Source: Pseudomonas paralcaligenes | GTDB taxonomy: Bacteria; Pseudomonadota; Gammaproteobacteria; Pseudomonadales; Pseudomonadaceae | DNA: 64,000 bases | Assembly (NCBI RefSeq): GCF_019655855.1 | Contig: NZ_BPFX01000025.1 | Coordinates: forward strand, 124,001-188,000 | Direction of reading: 5' to 3' | Shown: positions 1 through 11,419 of the stretch, in pieces | Position numbering within the stretch: position 1 is the stretch's first letter | Layout: each line of letters opens with the position of its first letter | Notes under the pieces: generated by a model | Database searches by the model: none | Told to the model about the DNA's origin: nothing | What the model saw: only the letters and a program-made list of their open reading frames with translations | Position numbers and translations under genes: made by a program

Positions 1-1009
1 GAATGTCGAGGTCGCGCATGGCCACCATCGGCACCACTGCGAAGGCCTCGTTGATCTCGAACAGGTCCACATCGCCCAGGCTCCAGCCGGTGTTCGCCAG
101 CAGACGCTGGATAGCCCCCACCGGCGCGGTGGTGAACAGATTCGGCGCGTGAGCGAACGAGGCGTGTCCGGCGATCTTCGCCAGCGGTGTCAGGCCGCGC
201 TGGCGGGCCATGGACAAGCGCATCAGCAGCAGCGCCGCGGCGCCATCGGAGATCGAGCTGGCATTGGCCGCGGTGACCGTGCCACCTTCGCGGAACGCCG
301 GTTTCAGGGTCGGGATCTTGTCCGGGCGGGCCTTCGGTGGCTGCTCGTCGCTGGCGATTCGGCGCAGCTCCTTGCCGGCACGCGCCTCCACCGCGACGAT
401 CTCGGCGTCGAAGCGCCCCTCGCTCACGGCCTTCTGCGCCCGAGTCAGCGAGGCGATGGCGAAGGCGTCCTGCTGTTCGCGGGTGAAGCCGTAGGCCTCG
501 GCGCAGTCCTCGGCGAAGGTGCCCATCAGGCGGCCCTTGTCGTAGGCGTCCTCGAGACCGTCGAGGAACATGTGGTCGAGCACCCGGCCGTGACCCATGC
601 GGTAGCCGCCGCGGGCGCGATCCAGCAGGTAGGGCGCGTTGGACATGCTCTCCATGCCGCCGGCCACCACCACCTCGGCGCTGCCAGCGAGCAGCAGGTC
701 GTGAGCGAGCATCGCCGCCTTCATGCCCGAGCCGCACATCTTGTTCACCGTGGAACACACCACGGACTGCGGCAACCCGGCGCCGAGCGCCGCCTGGCGG
801 GCCGGAGCCTGGCCCTGGCCGGCCTGCAGCACGCAGCCCATGATCGCCTCGTCGACGGCATCGGCCGCCAACCCGGCGCGCTCGACCGCGGCACGGATCG
901 CCGCCGCGCCCAGCTCGGCGGCGCTCAGGCCGGACAGGTCGCCGAGAAAGCCGCCCATTGGGGTGCGGGCGGCGCCGACGATGACCACGGGATCGGTTTG
1001 AGTGTTCAT
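1..1009 (-). CDS. Acetyl-CoA acetyltransferase (thiolase), 3' end outside window
   Basis: Thiolase that condenses or cleaves acyl-CoA (acetyl-CoA C-acyltransferase), acting last in beta-oxidation-type pathways. The first 336 residues are present. Visible are the N-terminal VIVGAARTP start of thiolases, the nucleophile region VNKMCGSGMK near residue 90, and the NEAFA motif near the window edge. The C-terminal catalytic His and Cys motifs lie beyond base 1. The ATG at 1009 follows a GAGGAA ribosome site. It lies 163 bases downstream of a short-chain dehydrogenase on the same strand, which suits a 3-hydroxyacyl-CoA dehydrogenase/thiolase pair. From memory this order (thiolase, SDR, AMP-ligase, AraC, AMP-ligase) matches P. 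aeruginosa PA2553-PA2557. The exact acyl substrate cannot be read from the sequence. Confidence 0.93.
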   Translation of the reverse strand, partial: MNTQTDPVVIVGAARTPMGGFLGDLSGLSAAELGAAAIRAAVERAGLAADAVDEAIMGCVLQAGQGQAPARQAALGAGLPQSVVCSTVNKMCGSGMKAAMLAHDLLLAGSAEVVVAGGMESMSNAPYLLDRARGGYRMGHGRVLDHMFLDGLEDAYDKGRLMGTFAEDCAEAYGFTREQQDAFAIASLTRAQKAVSEGRFDAEIVAVEARAGKELRRIASDEQPPKARPDKIPTLKPAFREGGTVTAANASSISDGAAALLLMRLSMARQRGLTPLAKIAGHASFAHAPNLFTTAPVGAIQRLLANTGWSLGDVDLFEINEAFAVVPMVAMRDLDI

Positions 1010-1062
1010 ATCGTTGTTCCTCATCAATCGTTCGAGGCTCCGCTATCGGGGCCGCTCTTGCA

Positions 1063-1159
1063 GGGTGCGCCGTGCGCACCATTTACCGAGGGCCACGCAC
1101 GGCGTTCCGCCGGGAACGGACGGTGCGGAGGCCGGGCTGATGCGCATGGCGCACCCTAC
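1063..1159. repeat. REP-like palindromes of the GGTGCGC/GCGCACC family
   Basis: The gap between the thiolase and the SDR gene holds GGGTGCGCCGTGCGCACC (1063-1080) and a related copy ending GGCGCACCCTAC (1140-1159). The same type recurs at 26511-26577 and 32394-32410. These look like dispersed extragenic palindromes rather than operators. Confidence 0.6.
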
Positions 1160-1172
1160 AAAAGCGACTCGC

Positions 1173-1940
<768 letters not shown>

Positions 1941-1955
1941 GCTGTACTCCTTGGT

Positions 1956-3593
1956 TCAGTGGGCGGCAGCCGCGGCCTGCGCCTTGGCGATCTCCTGGTT
2001 GCGCAGGAGGAAACGCTGGATCTTGCCGCTGGGGGTTTTCGGTAGCTCCGCGACGAACTCGATCTCGCGCGGATAGGCATGGGCGGACAGGCGCTTGCGC
2101 ACGTACTGCTGCAGCTCGTCGGCCAGCTCTGCGCCGGGCTGGTAGCGCGCGTGCAGCACCACGAAGGCCTTGACCAGTTCGGTGCGATCCGGATCGGGCT
2201 TGCCGATCACCGCCGCCTCGATCACCGCCGGATGCTCGATCAGCGCGCTCTCCACGTCGAAGGGGCCGACCCGGTAGCCGGAAGTGGTGATCACGTCGTC
2301 GGAGCGGCCGACGAAGCTGATGCTGCCGTCGTCGTTCAGCTCCACGGTATCCCCGCTCAGGTAGTAGTCGCCGACGAAGGATTTGGTCGCCATGCCCCGG
2401 TAGCCGGGGAACCAGAACAGCGGTGAGCGCGCCATGTCCAGCGCGAGGATGCCCGGCTGGCCGGCCGGCAGCTCGCGCAGGGCATCGTCCAGCACCACCA
2501 CGCGGTGGCCGGGTACGGCAAAGCCAGCCGCGCCCAGGCGCACCGGGTGCTCCAGGTCATGGTGGTTGCACAGCACCATGCCCAGCTCGGTCTGCCCGTA
2601 GTGATCGTGAATGGTCGCGCCCAGGCCCTCGGCGAACCAGCGAATCACCTCCGGGGTGAGCGGTTCGCCGGCGCTGCTCACCGCACGCAGACGGCCCTTG
2701 AGCAAGGGCGTCGCCTCTTCTTTGCCGGCCAGCAGCAGGCGGTAGGCGGTGGGCGAGCCGGCCAGGTTGGTGATGCTGTACTTGCGGATGATCCGGCAGG
2801 TGCTCTCCACGCTGAACGCACCTTCGTAGAAGGTGGTCGCGTGGCCCATGGCCAGGGGGCCGGTTACCGCGTAGTAGAGGCCATAGGCCCAGCCGGGATC
2901 GGCCAGGTTCCAGAAGGCGTCGTCATCGCGCAGGCCCACGGCGTCGCGCAGGTAGCCGACGAAGGCGGCGATGGCCTTGAGCGGCACTTCCAGCGGCTTG
3001 GGCAGGCCGGTGGTGCCGGAGGTGAACATCAGCAGGAAGGGGTCTTCGCCGCTGCGCATGACCGGCTCGAACTCGGCCGGCTGGCGCTCCAGTTCGGCAC
3101 GGAAATCCAGGTCGCCGTCCATGGCGCCAACGCACAGAACCTGCGGCGCATCCTCCACTTCGTCGAGTTTGGCGCGGTTGGCCGCATCGGTGACCAGCAG
3201 CCTGGAACCGGCGATCTTCACCCGGTGTTCGATGGCCTTGGGGCCGAAGGCGGTGAACAGCGGCTGGTACACCGCGCCGAGGCGCCAGGTGCCGAGGATG
3301 GTGATCAGCAGCTCCGGGGTGCGCGGCAACAGACCGGATACGCAATCGCCGGGGCGCACACCCCGGCTGTGCAGGAAGTTGGCGAAGCGTGCGGAGGCCT
3401 TCTGCAACTGGCCGAAGGTCCAGGTCGCGCTGCGGCCGTCGCTGCCCTCCCAGTACAAGGCGATGCGGTCCGCCTGGGCATGGCGGTCGCAGCATTCGAC
3501 GCAGGCGTTGAGGGCATCCAGCGAGCCGGCCAGGCTGGCCTGGAGCGCACGGCCGTGGTCGAACTCGCGGGCAGCGGTTTGGTAATCGCGCAT
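1956..3593 (-). CDS. AMP-dependent acyl-CoA synthetase (medium-chain/acetyl-CoA synthetase-like)
   Basis: Adenylate-forming ligase of 545 residues that activates a carboxylic acid to its CoA thioester. Visible are the P-loop MFTSGTTGLPKP, the YGQTE motif, the hinge region SGDTVELNDDG...GRSDDVITTSGYRVG, and the C-terminal catalytic-lysine motif PKTPSGKIQRF. I chose the ATG at 3593 because a GGGAGCC site precedes it; the open frame extends 23 codons further upstream without a convincing site. It is followed closely by the SDR and then the thiolase, forming an activation plus beta-oxidation unit. The substrate is unknown. Sequence features resemble the ACSM-type branch more than long-chain FadD. 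Confidence 0.9.
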   Translation of the reverse strand: MRDYQTAAREFDHGRALQASLAGSLDALNACVECCDRHAQADRIALYWEGSDGRSATWTFGQLQKASARFANFLHSRGVRPGDCVSGLLPRTPELLITILGTWRLGAVYQPLFTAFGPKAIEHRVKIAGSRLLVTDAANRAKLDEVEDAPQVLCVGAMDGDLDFRAELERQPAEFEPVMRSGEDPFLLMFTSGTTGLPKPLEVPLKAIAAFVGYLRDAVGLRDDDAFWNLADPGWAYGLYYAVTGPLAMGHATTFYEGAFSVESTCRIIRKYSITNLAGSPTAYRLLLAGKEEATPLLKGRLRAVSSAGEPLTPEVIRWFAEGLGATIHDHYGQTELGMVLCNHHDLEHPVRLGAAGFAVPGHRVVVLDDALRELPAGQPGILALDMARSPLFWFPGYRGMATKSFVGDYYLSGDTVELNDDGSISFVGRSDDVITTSGYRVGPFDVESALIEHPAVIEAAVIGKPDPDRTELVKAFVVLHARYQPGAELADELQQYVRKRLSAHAYPREIEFVAELPKTPSGKIQRFLLRNQEIAKAQAAAAAH

Positions 3594-3718
3594 GACGTTG
3601 GCTCCCGGTTTGTTTTTGTACGGAGTGAACGGGATGTTCGCGCCACGCCCCAAGGGCGGCAATGGCGAAAGGCGTCAAGCTGGGCGAGCGTTTTGGACAG
3701 TGGCTATCTGCCCGCTGC

Positions 3719-4747
3719 TCAAGGGATCTCCGGGTGGAGCAAGGCGCGGTACTGCCCCGGCGTGGAACCGGTCCATTTGCGGAAAGCCTTGTAGAACGAG
3801 CTGCTGTCGGCAAAGCCGAGTTCGAAGGCAAGCTCGGCGAGGTTGACCTCGCCGGCGTCCAGGCGGGCCAGGCAGAGGTCGCGGCGCACCTGGTCCTTGA
3901 GGCCCTGGTAGGACTGCCCTTCCAGCGCCAGCTTGCGGCGCAGGGTCGAGGGCGCCATGTAGAAATGCCCGGACAGCGCCTCCAGGTCCGGCCAGCGCTC
4001 GGCCTTGAGGCTGCGCAGGTAGGCCTTGATGCGCGCGGCCAGGCTCTGCGGGTCACGGTAGCGCACCAGGATGTTGGCCGGGGCGCCGGCCAGGAAGCGC
4101 TTGAGGTCCTGCCCGCTGCGCTGCACCGGCAGGTCGAGGCAGTCGGCATTGAGCAGCAGGCGGCTGCACGGCCGGGCGAAGTGCAGGTTGTCGCTGAACA
4201 TCACCCGGTAGTCCTCGATGTAGTCGGGCTTCCCGCAGCGCAGCTCGACCGCCAGGATCGGGATGCGCCGCCCGGCCAGCCAACAGCACAGGCCGTGGAC
4301 GATCATCCACAGGGTGAAATGGCCGAACGCGCGCAGCTTCGGCCCGGCCGGTTCGTCGAGGACGATGGCCGCCATCCCGCCGGTGCGCTCCAGGCTCAGA
4401 CGCAGGTCGTCGAACACCAGGCCGAGGAAACGCAGCATGCCGTCCAGCGCCGCACCCAGGCTGGGCTCCTTGAGCGCCGCGCGGGCCATGAAGGCGAAGC
4501 TGCCCGACTTCAGGCGCCGGCTGTTCATGCCGAAGAATTCGTCGTCCATGTGCGCGGCCAGCCGCAGCCAGAGCCGTGCGTAAGCCTGCGAGGAAACCCG
4601 TGCGCGCGGCGAGCTCAGCAGCTTCGCGTCGATGCCGGCCTGTTCCAGCAGCTCGCCGGGGTCGCCGCCGCGCTGGCGGAGTTCCAGCAGGGCTTCGTTG
4701 ACCAAGCGGATGGAGATGGTGCCTTTTTCAGTGGGTGGGGCGGTCAT
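3719..4747 (-). CDS. AraC-family regulator with arabinose-binding-like (PF12625-type) sensor domain
   Basis: Transcription regulator of 342 residues. The N-terminal two thirds match the OruR/ArgR-like sensor domain common in pseudomonads, with the conserved stretch LLLNADCLDLPVQ near residues 200-215. The C-terminal 100 residues hold the paired AraC HTH: the first around MAPSTLRRKLALEG, the second around ELAFELGFADSSSFYKAFRKWTG. It sits between two acyl-CoA synthetase genes on the same strand and ends about 125 bases before the second one, so it most likely controls this acyl-CoA degradation block. The ligand is not readable from the sequence. Start: ATG at 4747, just after a REP pair. Confidence 0.9.
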   Translation of the reverse strand: MTAPPTEKGTISIRLVNEALLELRQRGGDPGELLEQAGIDAKLLSSPRARVSSQAYARLWLRLAAHMDDEFFGMNSRRLKSGSFAFMARAALKEPSLGAALDGMLRFLGLVFDDLRLSLERTGGMAAIVLDEPAGPKLRAFGHFTLWMIVHGLCCWLAGRRIPILAVELRCGKPDYIEDYRVMFSDNLHFARPCSRLLLNADCLDLPVQRSGQDLKRFLAGAPANILVRYRDPQSLAARIKAYLRSLKAERWPDLEALSGHFYMAPSTLRRKLALEGQSYQGLKDQVRRDLCLARLDAGEVNLAELAFELGFADSSSFYKAFRKWTGSTPGQYRALLHPEIP

Positions 4748-4760
4748 GTCGTTTGGGTTG

Positions 4761-4845
4761 TTTCTGGGTCCCCGCGTTCGCGGGGATGACGAGGAAGAAA
4801 CTCCGATACTTGACCGTCGTCCCCGCGAACGCGGGGACCCAGAAA
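4761..4845. repeat. Inverted pair of 31-bp REP elements (BIME-like)
   Basis: Two 31-base copies at 4761-4791 and 4815-4845 face each other and differ at one base. Each contains its own palindrome, CCCCGCGTTCGCGGGG. They fill the gap between the upstream acyl-CoA synthetase and the AraC gene and could fold into a long hairpin in the transcript. Confidence 0.85.
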
Positions 4846-4897
4846 ACAGCCCAGGAGCGGCCCACGACCTCCGCGGCCATGGACCGCTCCTGCGGAA

Positions 4898-6595
<1,698 letters not shown>

Positions 6596-6620
6596 GGTTG
6601 CCCCTTGTGATTGTTGTGGG

Positions 6621-6632
6621 CACCGATCGGTG
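6621..6632. promoter_or_regulatory. Perfect 12-bp palindrome in an acyl-CoA synthetase promoter
   Basis: CACCGATCGGTG lies 26 bases upstream of the acyl-CoA synthetase start and 8 bases from the LiuR-type site. A half-copy CCGATCGG recurs at about 6679-6686. It has the form of an operator for a dimeric regulator, but no regulator can be assigned. Confidence 0.35.
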
Positions 6633-6640
6633 ACTTTTCG

Positions 6641-6655
6641 TTTACGTTAACGTCA
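6641..6655 (-). promoter_or_regulatory. LiuR-type operator
   Basis: TTTACGTTAACGTCA matches the perfect palindrome in front of liuR (26091-26106) in its first 13 bases. It lies 46 bases upstream of the acyl-CoA synthetase gene. LiuR is the MerR-type repressor of branched-chain amino acid catabolism in proteobacteria; regulation of this gene by LiuR is inferred from the shared site only. Confidence 0.65.
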
Positions 6656-6728
6656 GCTCGCAATGAGTCCAAGTACCATCCGATCGGCATAAAGTCTAAT
6701 GGCACCCTGCCCCAAGGCCTGGGCAGGC

Positions 6729-6753
6729 GCCCTCTCCCGCGCCGGGAGAGGGC
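6729..6753 (-). terminator. Hairpin downstream of qhpB
   Basis: GCCCTCTCCC and GGGAGAGGGC form a 10-bp perfect stem 7 bases beyond the qhpB stop codon. No T-run follows, so it may be a REP hairpin of the CTCTCCC/GGGAGAG family rather than a classical terminator. Confidence 0.45.
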
Positions 6754-6760
6754 CTTCGGT

Positions 6761-7918
6761 TCAGCGGATGAAGACCTGGGTGGTGGTGATCGCCATGTCG
6801 CCGCCGGGCAGCTCGATGTTGTTCACCTTCTCCAAGGTATCCGGGTCGTACACCGCGATGTCGTTGAAGGTGCCGGCCAGGTAGAGCTTGCTGCCCGTGG
6901 CGTTGAAGGCGATGCAGTAGTACGAGTGATCGAGGTTCGCCGCCTTGATCAGCTTCTGCTCCTTGATGTCGTACTTGGCCAGGCGGTTGAGCACGCCGAA
7001 CATCTGGTTCGGGTCCTTCGGCGAACGCAGGCCGGTGAAGTACAGCTCGGTCAGCGGCGCGAAATCCTGCACGGTGCTCTTGCCGGTCTTCAGGTCGATG
7101 CTGACGTAGCCATAGATGTAGTCGGCGGTGGCAGGGTCCTGCTGATCGTCCTGGAACCTGGCCGTGGTATAGAGCATCGAGAACTCGTGGTACGGCGTCT
7201 GGTGCGGCCAGAAGTAGAGGACGTCCGGCGCGCTGTAGAGCGGCCGCTGCCAGTTGCGGCCGGGCACTGCCACCTCGTACTTGCCGGTCTTCACGTCCAT
7301 CTTGTAGATATCCGGCCCGGCTATGTACAGGCTGCCGTCGTCGCCGGCACGCATGAGATAGAGCTGCCGGGGCACCGGGAAACTGCGCACCGGCTTGGCG
7401 TCCAGCCCGGCGGCGGTGTCGTACACCTCCAGGCGCGGCTGCTGCACCACGTAGTGGTCGTTGAGTATCTGCGTCGGGTTGACCACGCTGTACAGCTCCT
7501 TGCCGTCCGGGCTGAGGGCGAAGGCGAACATGGAGCGGGCCCTCTCCCCCGGCCTGGTCGACAGGTTGGCGTGGAACACCGTGGCACAGGTGTCCAGGTC
7601 GACGCCGTAGAGGTCGCCGTAGTGGTTGTTGAGGATGTAGGCGGTCTTGCGGTCCGGCGCCATCATCGTGGTGCCGGGGCCGAACGCGTCGGGCAGCGGG
7701 CAGGTCTTGTACAGCGTGTCGCTGGCCAGGTCGACCACGTGCAGGTTGTTCGGATAGTTGGTGGCGATCAGGTATTCATGACCGGCCTTGAGCGCCGGGC
7801 CGGTCTCGGCGGCGCTGGCGGTCGGCACGCCCAGCGCCAGGCCGACGCCGGTCGCGGCGAGCAGGCCGGCCAGGCCGATGCAGGTGGCAGCCAGGCTGCC
7901 GGTGAATCGAAGCTTCAT
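6761..7918 (-). CDS. qhpB: Quinohemoprotein amine dehydrogenase beta subunit
   Basis: Beta subunit of the periplasmic quinohemoprotein amine dehydrogenase (QHNDH), which oxidises primary amines to aldehydes and ammonia. The 385-residue precursor has a long signal peptide (cleavage probably near residue 36, after ASA). The rest reads as a seven-bladed propeller with repeated blades such as LVVTNYPNNLHVVDL- and KLYLAGTFNDIAVYDP-like strands. In the solved enzymes this propeller contributes to the active-site cavity that holds the gamma subunit. It is the last gene of the run qhpA-qhpD-qhpC-qhpB, 31 bases after qhpC, with an AGGGG ribosome site and ATG at 7918. Confidence 0.93.
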   Translation of the reverse strand: MKLRFTGSLAATCIGLAGLLAATGVGLALGVPTASAAETGPALKAGHEYLIATNYPNNLHVVDLASDTLYKTCPLPDAFGPGTTMMAPDRKTAYILNNHYGDLYGVDLDTCATVFHANLSTRPGERARSMFAFALSPDGKELYSVVNPTQILNDHYVVQQPRLEVYDTAAGLDAKPVRSFPVPRQLYLMRAGDDGSLYIAGPDIYKMDVKTGKYEVAVPGRNWQRPLYSAPDVLYFWPHQTPYHEFSMLYTTARFQDDQQDPATADYIYGYVSIDLKTGKSTVQDFAPLTELYFTGLRSPKDPNQMFGVLNRLAKYDIKEQKLIKAANLDHSYYCIAFNATGSKLYLAGTFNDIAVYDPDTLEKVNNIELPGGDMAITTTQVFIR

Positions 7919-7949
7919 AGCGATACCCCTTCTTGTTCTGGTCGCCGGG

Positions 7950-8273
7950 TCATTTGTCTTTGGGGAACACGGTGCCGAGGTTGCGCCAGTCGGCGCCGGA
8001 GCTCTGGGCGTCCTTGTTCCAGTCGGGGTAGGTGCTCATCATGTCCGGCACCTGGGCCGGCCACCAGCACGGGTCGGAACAGCCGTACAGGTCGGCCTCC
8101 ATCGGCTGGCACAGCGAGGTGACCCCACCGAAGGCATCCACCTCCCAGCCCGGGTCGGTGGTGGCGGTGCAGCCGACCACGGCGCTCATGGCCAGGACTT
8201 CCTCGACGCGATCCTCGGCTGCGGCCTTGTCGAGCATTTGCGCTTTGTTGTTGAGTGCTTTGAGGTGCTTCAT
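7950..8273 (-). CDS. qhpC: Quinohemoprotein amine dehydrogenase gamma subunit (CTQ-bearing)
   Basis: Catalytic small subunit, 107 residues. A 28-residue leader precedes a 79-residue mature part, the size known for the P. putida gamma subunit. With that offset every cross-linking residue of the crystal structures is present: thioether pairs C35-E44, C55-D61 and C69-D77, and C65 with W71 for the cysteine tryptophylquinone cofactor. The leader has no classical signal peptide, as expected for a peptide modified in the cytoplasm by QhpD and QhpG, trimmed by QhpE and exported by QhpF. The ATG (8273) lies one base from the qhpD stop, with GGAAGG upstream, indicating translational coupling. Confidence 0.96.
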   Translation of the reverse strand: MKHLKALNNKAQMLDKAAAEDRVEEVLAMSAVVGCTATTDPGWEVDAFGGVTSLCQPMEADLYGCSDPCWWPAQVPDMMSTYPDWNKDAQSSGADWRNLGTVFPKDK

Positions 8274-8274
8274 G

Positions 8275-9705
8275 TCAGTGCGCCTTCCGCGGGGTGATGT
8301 AGCTGCTGATGAAGGCCGGATTGGCGGCCATGATGCGTCCGTAGACTTCGATGCCGAAGTCCACCCAGTCGCGCATCAGCTCGCAGTAGTGATAGGTCGG
8401 GTGGGCCGGGTCGCCGTAGCGCGCGTAGCTCTCGTGGTAACAGCCGCCGGAGCACAGGTTGCGGATCCGGCAGTTGTCGCAACCGGTATCGGTGCGGTCC
8501 AGGCGCAGGGATAGGAAGTCGTTCAGCTCGGCCTGCTTCACCCCGCTGTGCACGTTGCCGAAGGTCGGCAGCGACGAGCCGGTGAAACGGTGGCAGAGGT
8601 TCAGCTCGCCCTGGTGGTCGACCGCCAGCATCTTCAGCCCGGCGCCACATGGCAGCGCCTTCTTGTGTCCCTCGTGGATGTCGGTGATCAGCTGGTGCAG
8701 GTTGGAGAAGCCGATGTTGCGGTGCTCCAGCGCCGCTTCCAGATAACGCCGGCCGAGCGCCTTCATGTTGGCGAACACCTGCACCAGTTCCTCGCTGGTG
8801 AGGTTGAAGCTGCTGATGTCGCCGGAGGTGACCGGGGCGAAACCGACTTCGGCGAAGCCCAGCTCGTTGAACAGGTGGTCCCAGATCGTCTCGACATCGG
8901 TGACCCCGGTGGTCAGCGTGACCCGCGCGCCGACCGGGCGGCTGTGGTAGCGCCCCAGCAGCATCTGCGCCTTGCGCCGCACCACGTCGTAGGTGCCCTG
9001 CCCGCCCACGGTGATGCGGTTGCGGTCGTGCACGGTCTTCGGCCCGTCGATGCTCACCGACAGGCCGAAGCGATGGGCGTTGAGCCAGTCGACGATTTCC
9101 TCGGTGAGCAGCGTGGCATTGGTGGTCATCACGAACTCGACGAACTTGCCGGCCTCGGCGAAGCGCCGCTCGCAGTAGTCGACCATGTGCTCGATCAGCG
9201 GGCGGTTGGACAGCGGCTCGCCGCCGAAGAACACCACGGTGTAGCGCTCCTCGTCCGGCGACTCCTTGAGCAGCATCTCCACCGAGGCCTCGGCGGTTTC
9301 CGCGCCCATCTTCTTGCCGGCCGAGGGTTTGGCCAGGTCTTCCTTGTAGCAGTAGGTGCAGCTCAGGTTGCAGCCGGTGTTGACGTTCAGCACCACGGTA
9401 TTCAACGCCGTGCGCTCGACGCGCTTGACCGCGATTTCCGGGGTCAGCGGCGAACCGTCGCTGACCACTTCCAGGGCGATCAGCTCGCGCAGGGTCTCGT
9501 CGATCTCCGCCCCGGCGAAGCGCCCGGCCAGGCGCTGCGCCAGGTCTTCCGACGAGCAGCTCTGCTCGCGCAGCGCATCGATGATGCCGCCGGTCAGTGC
9601 ATCGGCGGCGAACAGCGAACTGCTCGGAATGTGGAACAACAGGCGGTCGGCGTCGACCCGCACCTCGTGCAGGTTGCGCTCGACCAGATTCAGGATGGCA
9701 CCCAT
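8275..9705 (-). CDS. qhpD: Radical SAM peptide-modifying enzyme forming the thioether cross-links of QhpC
   Basis: Radical S-adenosylmethionine enzyme of 476 residues that builds the Cys-to-Asp/Glu thioether bonds within the gamma subunit. The [4Fe-4S] motif CNLSCTYC has Cys at 112, 116 and 119. The C-terminal part is SPASM-like, with further cysteines in CGAG, CHRF, CDNC, LCSGGC and YHYC, suited to auxiliary clusters. The N-terminal 95 residues probably bind the substrate peptide. The ATG at 9705 is preferred over an upstream alternative at 9750 because GGAGG stands 7 bases before it and gives the family length. It lies between qhpA and qhpC in one transcript. Confidence 0.95.
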   Translation of the reverse strand: MGAILNLVERNLHEVRVDADRLLFHIPSSSLFAADALTGGIIDALREQSCSSEDLAQRLAGRFAGAEIDETLRELIALEVVSDGSPLTPEIAVKRVERTALNTVVLNVNTGCNLSCTYCYKEDLAKPSAGKKMGAETAEASVEMLLKESPDEERYTVVFFGGEPLSNRPLIEHMVDYCERRFAEAGKFVEFVMTTNATLLTEEIVDWLNAHRFGLSVSIDGPKTVHDRNRITVGGQGTYDVVRRKAQMLLGRYHSRPVGARVTLTTGVTDVETIWDHLFNELGFAEVGFAPVTSGDISSFNLTSEELVQVFANMKALGRRYLEAALEHRNIGFSNLHQLITDIHEGHKKALPCGAGLKMLAVDHQGELNLCHRFTGSSLPTFGNVHSGVKQAELNDFLSLRLDRTDTGCDNCRIRNLCSGGCYHESYARYGDPAHPTYHYCELMRDWVDFGIEVYGRIMAANPAFISSYITPRKAH

Positions 9706-9774
9706 GACAACCTCCAGGAACTCGTTCGGTGGGCCCGCTGTGGCGGGCACTCTGGTTCTGTCCGCGCCCGTGCG

Positions 9775-11346
9775 TCACGGGATCGGCGGGTTGTTCCAGC
9801 GCTGCACAGTGACGATCAGCTGGCCCTCGCCCTTGCGGGGCGTGCCGCCGTCATCCACCTGGGCGACGACCTTGAGATTGCCGGCGTTGTTGGTGCCCAT
9901 CTTGCGCGCCGGGTTGGGGCCGGCGTCGCCCGGCAGGAACACGCCGTCCTTCTGCATGCTGCCGGCGAACTTGACGTCCTCGTCTTCGGCGGCGCGCTCG
10001 TCGAACGGCTCGACCGACCAGCTCGCCGGGAAGATGCCGATGCGGTAGGGCTTGCCGGCCGCATCCTTGCCCCAGGCCTCGGCGTCGAAGCGGCCCTGGA
10101 CCTTGGGCGTCGAGCCGCCGTTGTCGCCGACCCGGGCGATGGAGAACGCCGGCACCACCTTGACCTCGGCGATGTCGCGGTAGACCGCCAGGCTGCCGCC
10201 CTGCAGCGCGCCGACGCTGACCACGTGCACGCCGGAAGCGGCATCGGCGGCGGCCTTGACCTTGACCGTGATCCGCTCGGGGCTCTGCGCGACCACCGCC
10301 ACCACTTCGATGCCCGGGCCGAACGCCGGCTTGCCGTCGAGGCCGCTGCCGACGATATCGACCTGCGCTTCCACACCGGCCTTCAGGTAGCCCGGCTGCA
10401 CGGCCAGCAGCTTGGCGGTGCCCTGCTGCGCGGCGACGAAGTCGAGGCCACGCTCGTCATGCTCGCTCTCGAACATGCGGCCCTGCAGTTCGCCCTTGCC
10501 AGCGGCGAACACCTGGCGCATGGCCACGCCATCGATATCGACGCTGCCGCGCCATTCGTAGCCGCTGTACAGCACGGCGCTGCCCTGGCCGTTGAAGGGC
10601 GTGCCGTCGGCGTACTGGCCTTTCACGGTGACCTTGAACTGATCGCCATCACCGCCGCTCACCTGCATGGTGCCGGCCAGTTCACCCTTGCTCGGCATGT
10701 GCCCGGCGAAACTCCAGCTGCCGACCAGCGTCTCGGCCTTCGGCCTGGCCTGCTGCCAGTCGCTCCAGGCCTTGGCATCCAGCGGATAACGCTCGGCCAG
10801 CAGCGGCGCCACTTCCTTGTGAGCCAGGCCGTACCAGTCGCGGTCGCGCGACAAGGACTGGTATTCGAGGGATGGCCAGCGGCCGAGGTGGAAGTCGACC
10901 AGGCGCTCCCATTCCTTGAGCGGCCGACGCTGCAGGGCGACCCGCGCGCCGGAGTGGCAGCGGGCGCACATCTGGTTGAGCGGCTCGTCGAACTGCTCCA
11001 CCGTGTTCAGCCGGCGCTCCAGGGCATAGCGAACGCCCTCGGTCTCGCTCGGCGCCAGGCCCTGCTTGTCGGCGAGGAACTTGACCAGGGTGCGGCGATC
11101 CTCGTCCTCGATCTTAACGCCGTACATGACCTGCATCCGCGCGATGCTCATCAGCCAGCCTTCCGGCGTCTTGCGCTGGTGGCTGATGCGACTCAGCGCG
11201 TCGTTGCCTTCGGGGGTGTGGCACATCATGCATTTGGCATTGAGGATGGCCTGGCCATCCTTGGCAACGGCGGGTTGCAACACTGCGCAAGCCATCATGG
11301 CCAGGGTGCCGGCGCCCAGATAGTGCCGGAGTCGTGTCGTCTTCAA
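9775..11346 (-). CDS. qhpA: Quinohemoprotein amine dehydrogenase alpha subunit (diheme)
   Basis: Large subunit of QHNDH, 523 residues, carrying two c-type hemes that pass electrons from the CTQ quinone to an external carrier. A signal peptide (residues 1-28, ending AVA) is followed by a diheme cytochrome domain with CMMCH at 39-43 and CARCH at 127-131, then the beta-rich domains of the family. The start is a TTG at 11346 with a strong GGAGG site 9 bases upstream; the nearest in-frame ATG falls inside the signal peptide. A GG-N10-GC element 75 to 90 bases upstream suggests sigma-54 control. First gene of qhpA-D-C-B, with a CcmF-like gene directly upstream. Confidence 0.95.
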   Translation of the reverse strand: MKTTRLRHYLGAGTLAMMACAVLQPAVAKDGQAILNAKCMMCHTPEGNDALSRISHQRKTPEGWLMSIARMQVMYGVKIEDEDRRTLVKFLADKQGLAPSETEGVRYALERRLNTVEQFDEPLNQMCARCHSGARVALQRRPLKEWERLVDFHLGRWPSLEYQSLSRDRDWYGLAHKEVAPLLAERYPLDAKAWSDWQQARPKAETLVGSWSFAGHMPSKGELAGTMQVSGGDGDQFKVTVKGQYADGTPFNGQGSAVLYSGYEWRGSVDIDGVAMRQVFAAGKGELQGRMFESEHDERGLDFVAAQQGTAKLLAVQPGYLKAGVEAQVDIVGSGLDGKPAFGPGIEVVAVVAQSPERITVKVKAAADAASGVHVVSVGALQGGSLAVYRDIAEVKVVPAFSIARVGDNGGSTPKVQGRFDAEAWGKDAAGKPYRIGIFPASWSVEPFDERAAEDEDVKFAGSMQKDGVFLPGDAGPNPARKMGTNNAGNLKVVAQVDDGGTPRKGEGQLIVTVQRWNNPPIP

Positions 11347-11419
11347 GGTCAGGCCTCCACGGTATTGTTTTTAAAATCCGCACCCGACGAGGGGCTGGGA
11401 GTACATCTTCACGAGGTAG

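Noticed and set aside
3594..3662. N-terminal 23-codon extension of the acyl-CoA synthetase
   Set aside because: No ribosome site supports it, whereas GGGAGCC precedes the ATG at 3593.
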